Source: JAJXWB01 sp037044955
Lineage (GTDB): Bacteria; Pseudomonadota; Alphaproteobacteria; Rhizobiales; Beijerinckiaceae
Direction: 5' to 3'
Length of the DNA stretch: 64,000 nucleotides
Assembly (NCBI GenBank): GCA_037044955.1
Contig: JBAOHX010000014.1
Coordinates: 403,767 to 467,766 of the forward strand
In this document: positions 35,262 through 45,582 of the stretch, in pieces
How positions within the stretch are numbered: the stretch's first letter is position 1
Layout: each line of letters begins with the position of its first letter
The notes under the pieces: generated by a model
The model's database searches: none
What the model saw: the letters and a program-made list of their open reading frames with translations, nothing else
Told to the model about the DNA's origin: nothing
Made by a program: the position numbers and the translations under genes

Positions 35262-36161
35262 ATGAACATTTTCGCCCAACTCATCGTCAGCGGCATTTCC
35301 GTCGGCATGATCTACGCGGTCATCGCCTTCGGCTACCAATTGACCTTCGCGACATCGAAGACGCTGAATTTCGGACAGGGCGAAGCCCTGATGCTCGGCG
35401 CGCTGGTCGGCCTGACGACGATCAATTTCCTGATCGGCCAGTCGATCGGCACGTTCTGGGCCTATCTGCTGATGCTGCCGGTCGTCCTCGTGTTCGGGCT
35501 GGCGCAGGGCGCCTTCGTCGAATGGCTCGGCGTACGGCAGGCGATCCGCATCAAGTCCGAGGCGGGCTGGATCATGGCGACCATCGCGCTCGGCATCATC
35601 TTCAAGAACCTCGCCGAAAACATCTGGGGCCGCGATCCCCTGAAATTCCCCTCGCCCTTGCCGGAGGCCGCGCTGCAGATCGGGCCGGTGCGCATCCAGC
35701 CGATGGAAATCGCCATCGTCGCCGGCGCGCTCGCGCTGATGGCCGCCGTCGAAATCTTCAACCGCCGCTCGATCTTCGGCAAGGCCGTGGTGGCGACCGC
35801 CAACGACCGCGACGCCGCCGGCCTGATGGGCGTCAACACCTCGCTCGTCATCACCTTTTCCTACGCGCTCTCCTCGCTGTCGGCGGCGTTCGCCGGCGTT
35901 CTGGTCGCGCCGGTGACGCTGACTGGCGCGGCGATGGGCGCGGTGCTCGGCCTCAAGGCGTTTGCGGTGGCGATCATCGGCGGCCTGTCGTCGGGCGTCG
36001 GCGCCATCGTCGGCGGGCTGATCCTCGGCATCGTGGAGACCTTGACCGGCTTCTACATTTCGACCGGCTACAAGGACGTGCCGGGCCTCGTCCTCTTGCT
36101 TCTCGTGCTGTCGTTCAAGCCGTCCGGCCTGTTCGGCGTCGCCACGATCAAGAAGGTCTGA
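35262..36161 (+). CDS. Branched-chain-type ABC permease (LivH-like)
   Basis: The 299-residue protein is hydrophobic throughout, with the N-terminal ISVGMIYAVIAFGYQLTF and the C-terminal coupling region (LGLKAFAVAIIGGLSSGVG) that contacts the ATPase. It forms the membrane channel with the LivM half encoded 4 bp downstream. Confidence 0.9.
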   Translation: MNIFAQLIVSGISVGMIYAVIAFGYQLTFATSKTLNFGQGEALMLGALVGLTTINFLIGQSIGTFWAYLLMLPVVLVFGLAQGAFVEWLGVRQAIRIKSEAGWIMATIALGIIFKNLAENIWGRDPLKFPSPLPEAALQIGPVRIQPMEIAIVAGALALMAAVEIFNRRSIFGKAVVATANDRDAAGLMGVNTSLVITFSYALSSLSAAFAGVLVAPVTLTGAAMGAVLGLKAFAVAIIGGLSSGVGAIVGGLILGIVETLTGFYISTGYKDVPGLVLLLLVLSFKPSGLFGVATIKKV

Positions 36162-36165
36162 GCCG

Positions 36166-38148
36166 ATGCGCAAGATCCTTCCCATTCTCGCCGCGCTTGT
36201 CGTCGTCCTCGTCATCCCCTTCATGGTCTCGAGCCCCTACTACCTGCACCTCCTGCAGACGATCGCCATATTCGCGATCGTCGTGCTCGGGCTCGACGTC
36301 GTGTTCGGCTACACCGGCGAAGTCTCGATCGGCCATGCCGCGCTGTTCGGCATCGGCTCGTATACGGCCGGCGTCCTGTCGATGCATTTCGACATCGGCT
36401 TCTGGCCGTCGCTGATCGTGGCGCCCATCGTCGCCGCCGCCTTCGGCGCGCTGCTGGCGCTGCCGGCGCTGCGCGTGACCGGCCCCTATCTCGCCATGGT
36501 GACGCTGGCCTTCGGCACCATCGTGCAGATCCTCATCAACGAAATCGTGCCGCTGACCAACGGCCCGCTCGGCATCAAATTCTCGACGCCGGCGCTGTTC
36601 GACTGGCGCGACTATTCCAATGTGCTGCCCTTCCTCGACATGTCGGCGAAGCGCATGAAGGAATCGCAGTTCTTCATTCTCTCCGGCATTGCGCTCGTCG
36701 GCGTGATCGTCGTCATCAACCGCATTCTCGCCTCGCGCTTCGGCCGCGCCTTCGAGGCGCTGCGCGACAGCCCGATCGCCTGCGACTGCATGGGCGTGTC
36801 CGTCTATCGCCACAAGGTCATCGCCTTCGTGACGAGCGCCGCCTTCGCCGGTTTCGCCGGCGTGTTCTTCGCCTATTCCGAGCAATATATCGCGCCGAAC
36901 AATTTCTCGTTCGAACTGTCGGTGCTCTTCCTGCTGGCGGTGACGATGGGCGGACGCAAGTCGCGGCTCGGCCCGCTGCTCGGCGCGGCGATCATCGTCT
37001 ATCTGCCGAACCTGCTCGCGGACATCGACCTCTTCCGCATCGTCGCCGGGATCATCGCGGCGGTCGCGGTGCTCGCGGGCGGCGCTTCGGCCATCCGCAA
37101 TCCGGAGAGCCGGTCGCGGGTCATCACGCCCGTGCTGCTGTGCGTCGGCTTCTTCGTCTTCTCGCTGTTCCTGCAGAAGATCACCGACTTCAAGCTGACG
37201 CTGTTCGGCATGATGATCCTGTTCGTCGTCTACTATCTGCCTGACGGCATCGTCGGCTTCCTGAAGCAGATTTTCACGCAGGCCATGCCCGGCATGTTCG
37301 GCCGCGCGCAGATGTCGACCAGGGGCGGCGCGGAGAGCGACGCCTTCGTCGCTGCGCCGGTCGTCGCCAAGGACCGCCCGCTGCTCGACGTCGGCCGCGT
37401 CGTCATGCAGTTCGGCGGCCTGAAGGCGCTCGGCGGCGTCGATCTCTCGGTCAAGCCCGGCACGATCCACGGCCTCATCGGGCCGAACGGTTCGGGCAAG
37501 AGCACGATGATGAACGTGCTGACCGGCATCTATACGCCGACGGCGGGCGACATCCGCTTCGAGAGCCACAGCCTCGCGGGGCTGAAGTCGCCGCAGATCG
37601 CCGCGCTCGGCGTCGCGCGCACCTTCCAGAACGTGCAATTGTTCGGCGAACTGACGCTGACCGAGAACGTGCTGGTCGGGCTGCAGCACACCTACAAGTC
37701 GGGCATTTTCGAAATCGCGCTGGGACTGCCGCGCGCGAAAGGCGACGAGGCGGCGGCGCGAAAGCGCGCCGCCGCGATCCTCGACTTCGTCGGGCTGGCG
37801 AGCCTCGCCAACGAGGAAGCGCGCAACCTGCCCTACGGCAAGCAACGCCTGCTGGAGATCGGCCGCGCGCTGGCGCTCGATCCGAAACTGCTGCTGCTCG
37901 ACGAGCCTGCGGCGGGCCTCACCGCGCCCGACATCAAGGAGCTGATCAGCATCATCCGCAAGATCCGCGACCACGGCATCACGATCATCCTGATCGAGCA
38001 TCACATGGACGTGGTGATGAGCATCTGCGACACGATCACCGTGCTCGATTTCGGCGAGAAGATCGCGGAGGGCAAGGCTGCCGAAGTGCAGGCCGACCGC
38101 CGCGTGATCGAAGCCTATCTCGGCGGCGCGGCCGCGACCGCAGTCTGA
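36166..38148 (+). CDS. Fused LivM permease and LivG ATPase
   Basis: The 660-residue protein joins a LivM-type membrane domain (residues 1 to about 370; VVFGYTGEVSIGHAALFGIG, TMGGRKSRLGPLLGAA) to a LivG-type ATPase (about 400-655). The ATPase shows Walker A (GPNGSGKST), Q-loop (FQNVQLF), signature-like NLPYGKQRLLEIGRAL, Walker B (LLLLDEPAAGL) and the switch His (LIEHHMD). Usually these are separate genes. The fusion is in frame with no sign of a lost stop, and such fusions are known. Confidence 0.92.
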   Translation: MRKILPILAALVVVLVIPFMVSSPYYLHLLQTIAIFAIVVLGLDVVFGYTGEVSIGHAALFGIGSYTAGVLSMHFDIGFWPSLIVAPIVAAAFGALLALPALRVTGPYLAMVTLAFGTIVQILINEIVPLTNGPLGIKFSTPALFDWRDYSNVLPFLDMSAKRMKESQFFILSGIALVGVIVVINRILASRFGRAFEALRDSPIACDCMGVSVYRHKVIAFVTSAAFAGFAGVFFAYSEQYIAPNNFSFELSVLFLLAVTMGGRKSRLGPLLGAAIIVYLPNLLADIDLFRIVAGIIAAVAVLAGGASAIRNPESRSRVITPVLLCVGFFVFSLFLQKITDFKLTLFGMMILFVVYYLPDGIVGFLKQIFTQAMPGMFGRAQMSTRGGAESDAFVAAPVVAKDRPLLDVGRVVMQFGGLKALGGVDLSVKPGTIHGLIGPNGSGKSTMMNVLTGIYTPTAGDIRFESHSLAGLKSPQIAALGVARTFQNVQLFGELTLTENVLVGLQHTYKSGIFEIALGLPRAKGDEAAARKRAAAILDFVGLASLANEEARNLPYGKQRLLEIGRALALDPKLLLLDEPAAGLTAPDIKELISIIRKIRDHGITIILIEHHMDVVMSICDTITVLDFGEKIAEGKAAEVQADRRVIEAYLGGAAATAV

Positions 38149-38158
38149 GGAGCCGACG

Positions 38159-38881
<723 letters not shown>

Positions 38882-38978
38882 AGGAAGCCGCGCCGCAACC
38901 GCGCCATTGTCTGGACACGCTCGGCCATTAGATAGAAATTCGGTCGACCAGCGACGGCTCGTGTAGCGGAGTTGAGCA

Positions 38979-39770
38979 ATGTCGTGGAATTCTGTCTGGC
39001 TATCCGTCGCCGCGCCTTTCGCGCTCGGCCTGGCGCTGAGCGGCGCCGCACAGGCGCAAGGCATGCCGACGCCGTGGCCGCCGCAATCCGCCTACGGGGC
39101 GCGGGCCGCTGCGCCGGACGACGATTTCGATGAGGATTACGACTACCGCCGGCCGACGGCGCGGCCGCGCGCCGGCGCGCAGCGGTATCTCGACGACGAT
39201 GCGCTCGGCCGGCCGCGACAGCTCGGCCCGCAGCGCAGGTCCCTTCGGGCCGCCCTGCCGCCCGACGCCGACCCCGCCTATTCGACCGACGTCAACTACG
39301 ACGACGAGATCGACTGGAACGAGCGGACGCGCAATCTCGTCGGCGACCCGACCGGCCAGCCGGCCGGAACCATCACGGTCGATACGAGGCGCCGCAAATT
39401 GTACCTGTCGCTCGCCGGCGGCCAGGCGATCGAATACGGCATCGGCGTCGGCCGGCAGGGCTTCGCCTGGAAGGGCGCCGCCCATGTCGGCCGCAAGGCC
39501 TATTGGCCCGGCTGGACGCCGCCGCGCGAAATGCTGCTGCGCCGCCCGGACCTGCCGTCGCACATGGAGGGCGGCATCGAAAATCCGCTGGGCGCGCGCG
39601 CGCTCTACCTGTTCAAGGGCGCCAAGGACACGCTGTTCCGCATCCACGGAACGAACGAGCCGGAGACGATCGGGCAGGCGGTTTCGTCCGGCTGCATCCG
39701 GATGCTGAATTCCGACGTGGTCGATCTCTACCGTCGCGTGGCGAAGGGGGCGCGCGTCGTCGTGCTCTGA
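38979..39770 (+). CDS. L,D-transpeptidase (YkuD domain), exported
   Basis: The 263-residue protein has a Sec signal (LSVAAPFALGLALSGAAQAQ), an acidic, arginine-rich disordered stretch (residues about 45-125) and a C-terminal YkuD domain with the catalytic motif HGTNEPETIGQAVSSGCIRM. These enzymes make 3-3 cross-links in peptidoglycan or attach proteins to it. It stands alone and converges on the fds genes with a 5-bp gap. Confidence 0.9.
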   Translation: MSWNSVWLSVAAPFALGLALSGAAQAQGMPTPWPPQSAYGARAAAPDDDFDEDYDYRRPTARPRAGAQRYLDDDALGRPRQLGPQRRSLRAALPPDADPAYSTDVNYDDEIDWNERTRNLVGDPTGQPAGTITVDTRRRKLYLSLAGGQAIEYGIGVGRQGFAWKGAAHVGRKAYWPGWTPPREMLLRRPDLPSHMEGGIENPLGARALYLFKGAKDTLFRIHGTNEPETIGQAVSSGCIRMLNSDVVDLYRRVAKGARVVVL

Positions 39771-39775
39771 CGCGC

Positions 39776-39994
39776 CTATCCGGCGCGCACCGACTTCGCC
39801 GCCGCGACGAGCAGCGGATCGCTCGTTCCATCCCTTATTTCGGGCAGGTTCAGGAATTCGTCGCGCATCTTGCGCGTCCAGAACTTGTTGATGTGCTCGG
39901 CGATCGAGCGCGCGGCCTGATCGTGCGGGTAGGGACGGAAGAAGCTGGCGATCTGTCCGGCCATGCCGATCAGCTTGTTCGACTGCGCGCTCAT
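39776..39994 (-). CDS. fdsD: NAD-dependent formate dehydrogenase delta subunit
   Basis: The 72-residue protein matches FdsD in size and motif (LIGMAGQIASFFRPYPHD, AEHINKFWTRKMRDEFL). It stabilises the FdsABG complex. The ATG overlaps the fdsA stop. In many relatives fdhD lies between fdsA and fdsD; here the two genes overlap, so the FdhD sulfurtransferase must be encoded elsewhere. Confidence 0.9.
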   Translation of the reverse strand: MSAQSNKLIGMAGQIASFFRPYPHDQAARSIAEHINKFWTRKMRDEFLNLPEIRDGTSDPLLVAAAKSVRAG

Positions 39995-42856
39995 TTCGCG
40001 GCGACCAGTTCGGACGCGCCGATGCGGCGCAGGCTCACATCCTCTTCGGCATTGCGCTCCTGCCAGGCCGAATGCTGGTTGGTGCGGCGCACCTGAACCG
40101 CCGTCACCTTGTATTCCGGGCAATTGGTCGCCCAATCGGAATTCTCCGTCGTCACGACGTTGGCGCCGGTGACCGCATGATGGAAGGTGGTGTAGACGAC
40201 GCCGGGCTGCACGCGGTCCGTTATCTCGGCGCGCAGCGCGATCTCGCCCGTTCGGCTGGCGAGCGACACGAGGTCGCCTGTTCGCACGCCCCGGTTTTCG
40301 GCGTCGAAAGGATGGATCTCGAGCACATCCTCTTCGTGCCAGGCGTTGTTGGCGGTGCGCCGCGTCTGCGCGCCGACATTGTATTGCGAGAGGATGCGTC
40401 CGGTCGTCAGCAGCAACGGGAACAGCGGGCCGGCGCGTTCCTGCGTCGGCACATATTCCGTCAGCATGAAGCGGCCCTTGCCGCGCACGAAGCGGTCGAT
40501 ATGCATGAGCGGCGTGCCGTTGGGCGCGGCCTCGTTGCAGGGCCATTGCACGGAGCCCATCTCGTCCAGCTTCGCATAGGAGACGCCGCGGAAGCCCGGC
40601 GTCAGCCGCGCGATCTCGTCCATGATCTCGCCCGGATGAGCGTAGCGCATGGGATAGCCGAGCGCCGCGCCGAGATCGCATGTCGCCTGCCATTCCGACT
40701 TGCCGCCCAGCGGCTGCATGACTTTCCGCACGCGGTTGATGCGGCGCTCGGCGTTGGTGAACGTGCCGTCTTTTTCGAGGAACGAGGCGCCGGGCAGGAA
40801 GACATGCGCGTATTTCGCCGTCTCGTTGAGGAAGAGATCCTGCACGACGACGCATTCCATCGCGGCGAGGCCCGCCGTCACGTGCTGCGTGTCGGGATCG
40901 GATTGCGCGATGTCCTCGCCCTGCACGTAGAGGCCCTTGAAGGCGCCGTCGACGGCCTCGTCCAGCATGTTGGGAATGCGCAGGCCGGGCTCGCGGTCGA
41001 GCGCGACGCCCCAGAGGTCCTCGAACATGTCGCGCGTCGCGTCGTCGGAGACGTGACGATAGCCGGAGAATTCGTGCGGGAACGAGCCCATGTCGCAGGA
41101 GCCCTGCACATTGTTCTGGCCGCGCAGCGGGTTCACGCCGACGCCCTCGCGGCCGATATTGCCGGTCGCCATGGCGAGATTGGCGATGGCCATGACGGTC
41201 GTGGACCCCTGGCTGTGCTCGGTCACGCCGAGGCCGTAGTAGATCGCGCCATTGCCGCCGGTCGCGTAGAGCCGCGCGGCGGCGCGCACGTCCGCCGCGC
41301 GAACGCCCGTATGCTCTTCCATCGCCTCCGGCGAATTTTTCTCCTCAGCGACGAAGCGCGCCCAGGAGTCGAAGTCGGCGAGATCGCAGCGTTCGCGCAC
41401 GAAGGCCTCATTGACGAGACCTTCCGTGACGATGACATGGGCGAGCGCGTTGAGCAGCGCGACATTCGCGCCCGGCCGCAATTGCAGGTGATGCGCGGCC
41501 CGGACATGCGGCGCCTTGACCAGTTCGATGCGGCGCGGATCGGCGACGATGAGTTTCGCGCCCGCGCGCAGGCGCTTCTTCAGGCGCGACGCGAAGACGG
41601 GATGGGCGTCGGTCGGATTGGCGCCGATGACGAGGATGACATCGGACTTGTCGACGGACTTGAAATCCTGCGTGCCGGCCGAGGTTCCAAAAGTCTGCGA
41701 GAGGCCGTAGCCCGTGGGCGAGTGGCAGACGCGCGCGCATGTGTCGACATTGTTGTTGCCGAAAGCGGCGCGCACGAGCTTCTGCACGAGGAAGACTTCC
41801 TCGTTCGTGCAGCGCGACGAGGTGATGGCGCCGACGGATTCGCGTCCATATTGCGCCTGGATGCGCTTGAATTCGGAGGCCGCGTAGTCGATCGCCTCGT
41901 CCCACGACACTTCGCGCCAGGGATCCGTGATCTTCGCGCGCACCATCGGCTTGACGATGCGATCCTTGTGCGTCGCGTACCCCCAGGCGAAGCGTCCCTT
42001 GACGCAGGAATGGCCTTCGTTGGCCGCGCCGTGCTTGTAGGGAACCATGCGCACGAGCCGGTCGCCCTGCATTTCCGCCTTGAAGGAGCAGCCGACGCCG
42101 CAATAGGCGCAGGTCGTCACGACGGAGCGGTCGGGCTGGCCATGCGCGATCACGCTCTTTTCGATCAGCGTCGCGGTCGGGCAGGCCTGCACGCAGGCGC
42201 CGCAGGACACGCATTCGGACGAAAGAAAATCGGTCGGGCCCGGCGCGATGCGCGAGTCGAAACCGCGGCCCGCGACCGTCAGCGCGAACGTGCCCTGCGT
42301 TTCCTCGCAGGCGCGCACGCAGCGGTTGCAGACGATGCACTTGGCCGGATCGTAGGAGAAATACGGGTTCGACTCGTCCTTCGCATCGTCGAAATGATTT
42401 GCGCCCGCGTAGCCGTAGCGCACGTCGCGCAGGCCGACCGCGCCCGCCATGTCCTGCAACTCGCAATCGCCGTTGGCGGCGCAGGTGAGACAGTCGAGCG
42501 GATGGTCGGAGATGTAGAGCTCCATCACGCCGCGCCGCAGCTTGGCGAGGCGATCGGTCTGCGTGCGCACGACCATGCCCCGTTCGGCCGGCGTGGTGCA
42601 GGAGGCCGGCGTTCCCTTGCGCCCTTCGATCTCGACGAGGCACAGGCGGCAGGAGCCGAAGGGTTCGAGAGAATCCGTGGCGCAGAGACTTCGGAATCTT
42701 CGTGCCCGCCATCATGGCGGCCGCCATGACCGACGTTCCCTCGGGCACGACGATCTCGACGCCGTCGATGGTCAGCACGACGTTTTCTTCGCTCGCGCGG
42801 ATCGGCGTGCCGTAGTCGATTTCCATGACGAGGCTCGCGACTGGGGTGGAGCGCAT
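39991..42856 (-). CDS. fdsA: NAD-dependent formate dehydrogenase molybdenum (alpha) subunit, frameshifted
   Basis: The protein of about 954 residues carries an N-terminal [2Fe-2S] domain, a histidine-ligated cluster region (HPLDCLTCAANGDCELQD) and 2x[4Fe-4S] ferredoxin motifs (CIVCNRCVRAC, CVSCGACVQAC). The Mo-bis-MGD domain follows with CAYCGVGCS. The active-site residue is Cys in RVCHSPTGYG, where FdoG in this window has Sec. The frame is broken near 42,690, just after GTKIPK; the length is 3n+1, fitting one inserted base. The start has an AGGAGG site. Confidence 0.93.
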
Positions 42857-42865
42857 TCTTGCCTC

Positions 42866-44425
42866 CTATTCCGCGGCTGCGCGCTGCGGCGCGCGGCGGA
42901 AATCTTCCGGAAAATGACGCAGTGCGCTCATCACGGGCATGGGCGTGAGCCCGCCCATGGCGCACAGCGATCCGTCGGTCATGAGCTGATTGAGGTCGCC
43001 AAGAAGATCGAGGTTCTTTTCGCGCTCGACGCCCGCGATAATGCGGTCCATCGTCTCGACGCCGCGCACCGCGCCAATGCGGCAGGGCGTGCACTTGCCG
43101 CAGCTCTCCTTCGCGCAGAACTGGAAGGCGAAGCGCGCCTGCCTCGCCATGTCCACGGTATCGTCGAAGACGACGACGCCGCCGTGGCCGAGCATCGCGC
43201 CCATCGCTGCAAAAGCCTCATAGTCGAGCGGCGTGTCGAACTGGCTTTCCGGCAGATAGGCGCCGAGCGGCCCGCCGACCTGCACGGCGCGGATCGGGCG
43301 CCCGGATCGCGCGCCGCCGCCGAAATCCTCGATCAATTCGCGCAGCGTCGCGCCGAAGGGAAGCTCCACCAACCCGCCGCGCTTCACATTGCCGCCGAGC
43401 TGGAACGGCATGGTTCCGCGCGAGCGTCCGACGCCGTAGTCGCAATAGGCCTGCGGGCCGTCGGCGAGTATGGAGGGCGCGGCGGCCAGCGTGAGGACGT
43501 TGTTCACGATCGTCGGCTTGCCGAACAGGCCGCGCAGCGCCGGCAGAGGCGGCTTGGCGCGCACCACGCCGCGCTTGCCCTCGAGGCTCTCCAGCAGCGA
43601 GGTTTCCTCGCCGCAAATATATGCGCCGGCGCCGAGACGCGCCTCCATGTCGAAGGCGCGATCCGAGCCCAGCACCGAGGCGCCGAGCAGGCCGGCCTTG
43701 CGCGCCGCTTCGATCGCGGCGGTCATCGCACGAAACGCGTGCGGATATTCGGAGCGGATGTAGATGAAGCCCTTGGTCGCCCCGACCGCGAGGCCGGCGA
43801 TCGCCATGCCCTCGATCAGCAGGAAGGGATCGCCTTCCATCAGCATGCGGTCGGCGAACGTGCCGCTGTCGCCTTCGTCGGCGTTGCAGACCACGTATTT
43901 CTGCGCTGCCGGCGCATCGAGAACGGTCTTCCACTTGACGCCGGCCGGGAAGCCCGCGCCGCCGCGTCCGCGCAGGCCTGACGCCCTCACGGCCTCGACG
44001 ATCTCGGCGCCGCTCGCTTGCAGCGCGCGTTCGAGACCTTTCAGGCCTCCGTGCGCCCTGTAGTCGTCCAGCGAGAGCGGATCGACGACGCCGACGCGCG
44101 CGAAGGTGACGCGCTCCTGCCGGCGCATCCAGTCCATGTCCGCAACGACGCCTTGCGCGAGCGCATGCGCGCCGCCGCTCAGGAAATCCGCATCGAACAG
44201 CGATGCGACGTCGCGCGCGCAAACCGGTCCGTAGGCGATGCGGCCATGCGCGGTCTGCACTTCGACCAGCGGCTCCAGCCACAACATGCCGCGCGAGCCA
44301 GTGCGCACGATCTCGATCGCCGCGCCACGACGCGCGGCTTCGTCGGCGACGAGGCGCGCGATGGCGTCGGCGCCCACCGAGAGCGCGGCGGCGTCCTTGG
44401 GAATGAAGACGCGCGTCGCGCTCAT
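42866..44425 (-). CDS. fdsB: NAD-dependent formate dehydrogenase NAD/FMN (beta) subunit
   Basis: The 519-residue protein is the diaphorase subunit. It has an N-terminal thioredoxin-like domain, then the NuoF-like core: GLRGRGGAGFPAGVKW (NADH site), CNADEGDSGTFADR (FMN), GAGAYICGEETSLLESLEG and the C-terminal [4Fe-4S] motif ESCGKCTPCR. It passes electrons from formate oxidation to NAD+. The ATG overlaps the fdsG stop by 4 bp. Confidence 0.94.
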   Translation of the reverse strand: MSATRVFIPKDAAALSVGADAIARLVADEAARRGAAIEIVRTGSRGMLWLEPLVEVQTAHGRIAYGPVCARDVASLFDADFLSGGAHALAQGVVADMDWMRRQERVTFARVGVVDPLSLDDYRAHGGLKGLERALQASGAEIVEAVRASGLRGRGGAGFPAGVKWKTVLDAPAAQKYVVCNADEGDSGTFADRMLMEGDPFLLIEGMAIAGLAVGATKGFIYIRSEYPHAFRAMTAAIEAARKAGLLGASVLGSDRAFDMEARLGAGAYICGEETSLLESLEGKRGVVRAKPPLPALRGLFGKPTIVNNVLTLAAAPSILADGPQAYCDYGVGRSRGTMPFQLGGNVKRGGLVELPFGATLRELIEDFGGGARSGRPIRAVQVGGPLGAYLPESQFDTPLDYEAFAAMGAMLGHGGVVVFDDTVDMARQARFAFQFCAKESCGKCTPCRIGAVRGVETMDRIIAGVEREKNLDLLGDLNQLMTDGSLCAMGGLTPMPVMSALRHFPEDFRRAPQRAAAE

Positions 44426-44805
44426 CGCGCCGCTCCGGCAATGTGCGACGTGTCGGCGCAGAGTTCGGACAGGCGCTCGGCGTCGAGCCGCGCGACGAGT
44501 TCGCCGTCGACCAGCGCGTTGGGACCGAGCGCGCAATTGCCGAGGCAATAGACGGTCTCGATCGTCAGCCGCTCGTCGTCCTGATTGTCGGCGTCGATCC
44601 CGTGCGTGGCGCGCAGGTCGTCGACGACCGTCTCGCATCCGTTGGCCTGGCAGGCCTCGGCGCGGCAGATCTTGATGACGCGCCGACCCGCGGGCCTGTC
44701 TCGGAAATCGTGATAGAAGCCGATCGTCCCATGCACTTCGGCGCGCGAAAGGTTGAGCGCTTCCGCAATCAGGCCGACGGCCGACGCGTGCACGAAGCCA
44801 TGGGT
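44422..44805 (-). CDS. fdsG: NAD-dependent formate dehydrogenase gamma subunit, 5' end missing at contig join
   Basis: The visible part has FdsG/NuoE motifs: LIAEALNLSRAEVHGTIGF, then the [2Fe-2S] ligands in CRAEACQ and CLGNCALGP. Family members have about 50 more N-terminal residues. Read upstream of the apparent GTG at 44,793 the frame gives only QTHGF before sequence of a different composition begins at the plus-strand lacI fragment. The truncation coincides with the composition break, so it reflects the join, not a natural short protein. Confidence 0.9.
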   Translation of the reverse strand, partial: THGFVHASAVGLIAEALNLSRAEVHGTIGFYHDFRDRPAGRRVIKICRAEACQANGCETVVDDLRATHGIDADNQDDERLTIETVYCLGNCALGPNALVDGELVARLDAERLSELCADTSHIAGAAR

Positions 44806-44808
44806 TTG
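44798..44808. other. Junction between high-GC alphaproteobacterial and low-GC Chloroflexota-like DNA
   Basis: To the left, fdsG is interrupted from the minus strand. To the right, a LacI-family protein starts in mid-domain (ENGYSVILCNS) on the plus strand. Base composition, codon usage and frameshift density all change within about 10 bases. There is no transposase, integrase, tRNA or direct repeat at the join. Confidence 0.85.
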
Positions 44809-45582
44809 AAAATGGCTACAGCGTAATTTTGTGCAACTCCAGATTTCGAATTAGAAAAAGAAAACGCTTATGTGGATGTATTGCTCGCAAAACAAGCGGA
44901 CGGTGTCATCTTCATCTCTTCCGGCGGAGATGAAGAGATCTCGCAGAAATTGCAGGAAAGCCATATCCCGTTTGTGATCGTGGATCGTGAAATTACAGGC
45001 TTTCAGACCGATGTAGTCAGGATGGATTACCAGTTAGGCGGATATCTTGCAACAAAATATCTTGTGGAATTGGGACATCAAGAAATCGGTTGTATTACAG
45101 GATCTCCCAGGTTTTTACCCAATGATCAGCGTTTGGATGGATATTATCAAGCGCTGGAGGAAGCTGGTATACCAATAAATCCTTCTTTGGTTGTGCAGGG
45201 AGATTTTCGGATTCAAGGCGGGAGCAATGCCATGAAGCATCTCTTGGGGCTACAAAATCCACCAACCGCAGTTTTTGCCTGTAATGACTTAATGGCTTTC
45301 GGAGCCATCCAGATAATCCGGCAGTATGGCTTAAGTATCCCTAATGATATTTCCATTGTTGGATATGACGATATACCATTTGCGCAGGCAATGTACCCTT
45401 CTTTAACTACTGTCGCCCAACCTGTTCCAGATATTGCCCAAAGCACAATGACATCCTTATTGCGTCAGATGAAAAACAAAAATCCTTCCGGGAGACCTTC
45501 TGTTTCCAGACAAATTGTAATCCAGCCAAAACTGATCATACGGGAATCCACAGCTTCCAGGAGCAACAACAATGCAGGCTGA
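44808..45582 (+). CDS. LacI-family transcriptional regulator, 5' end missing, frameshifted
   Basis: Only the ligand-binding domain is present (ENGYSVILCNS, then AKQADGVIFISS, ACNDLMAFGAIQIIRQYGLS, ISIVGYDDIPFAQAMYPSLT). The helix-turn-helix lies beyond the join. The frame shifts once near 44,840; dropping one base restores SDFELEKENAYVDV. It overlaps rbsK by 11 bp and probably regulates the following sugar/nucleoside genes. Confidence 0.88.

Noticed and set aside
40072..42729. An 885-codon plus-strand frame opposite fdsA
   Set aside because: It is a GC-driven antisense shadow; fdsA motifs are on the minus strand.
44798..44808. Horizontal transfer or integration site at the composition break
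   Set aside because: No integrase, tRNA, insertion sequence or direct repeat is present and both flanking genes are cut in mid-domain; an assembly join is simpler.
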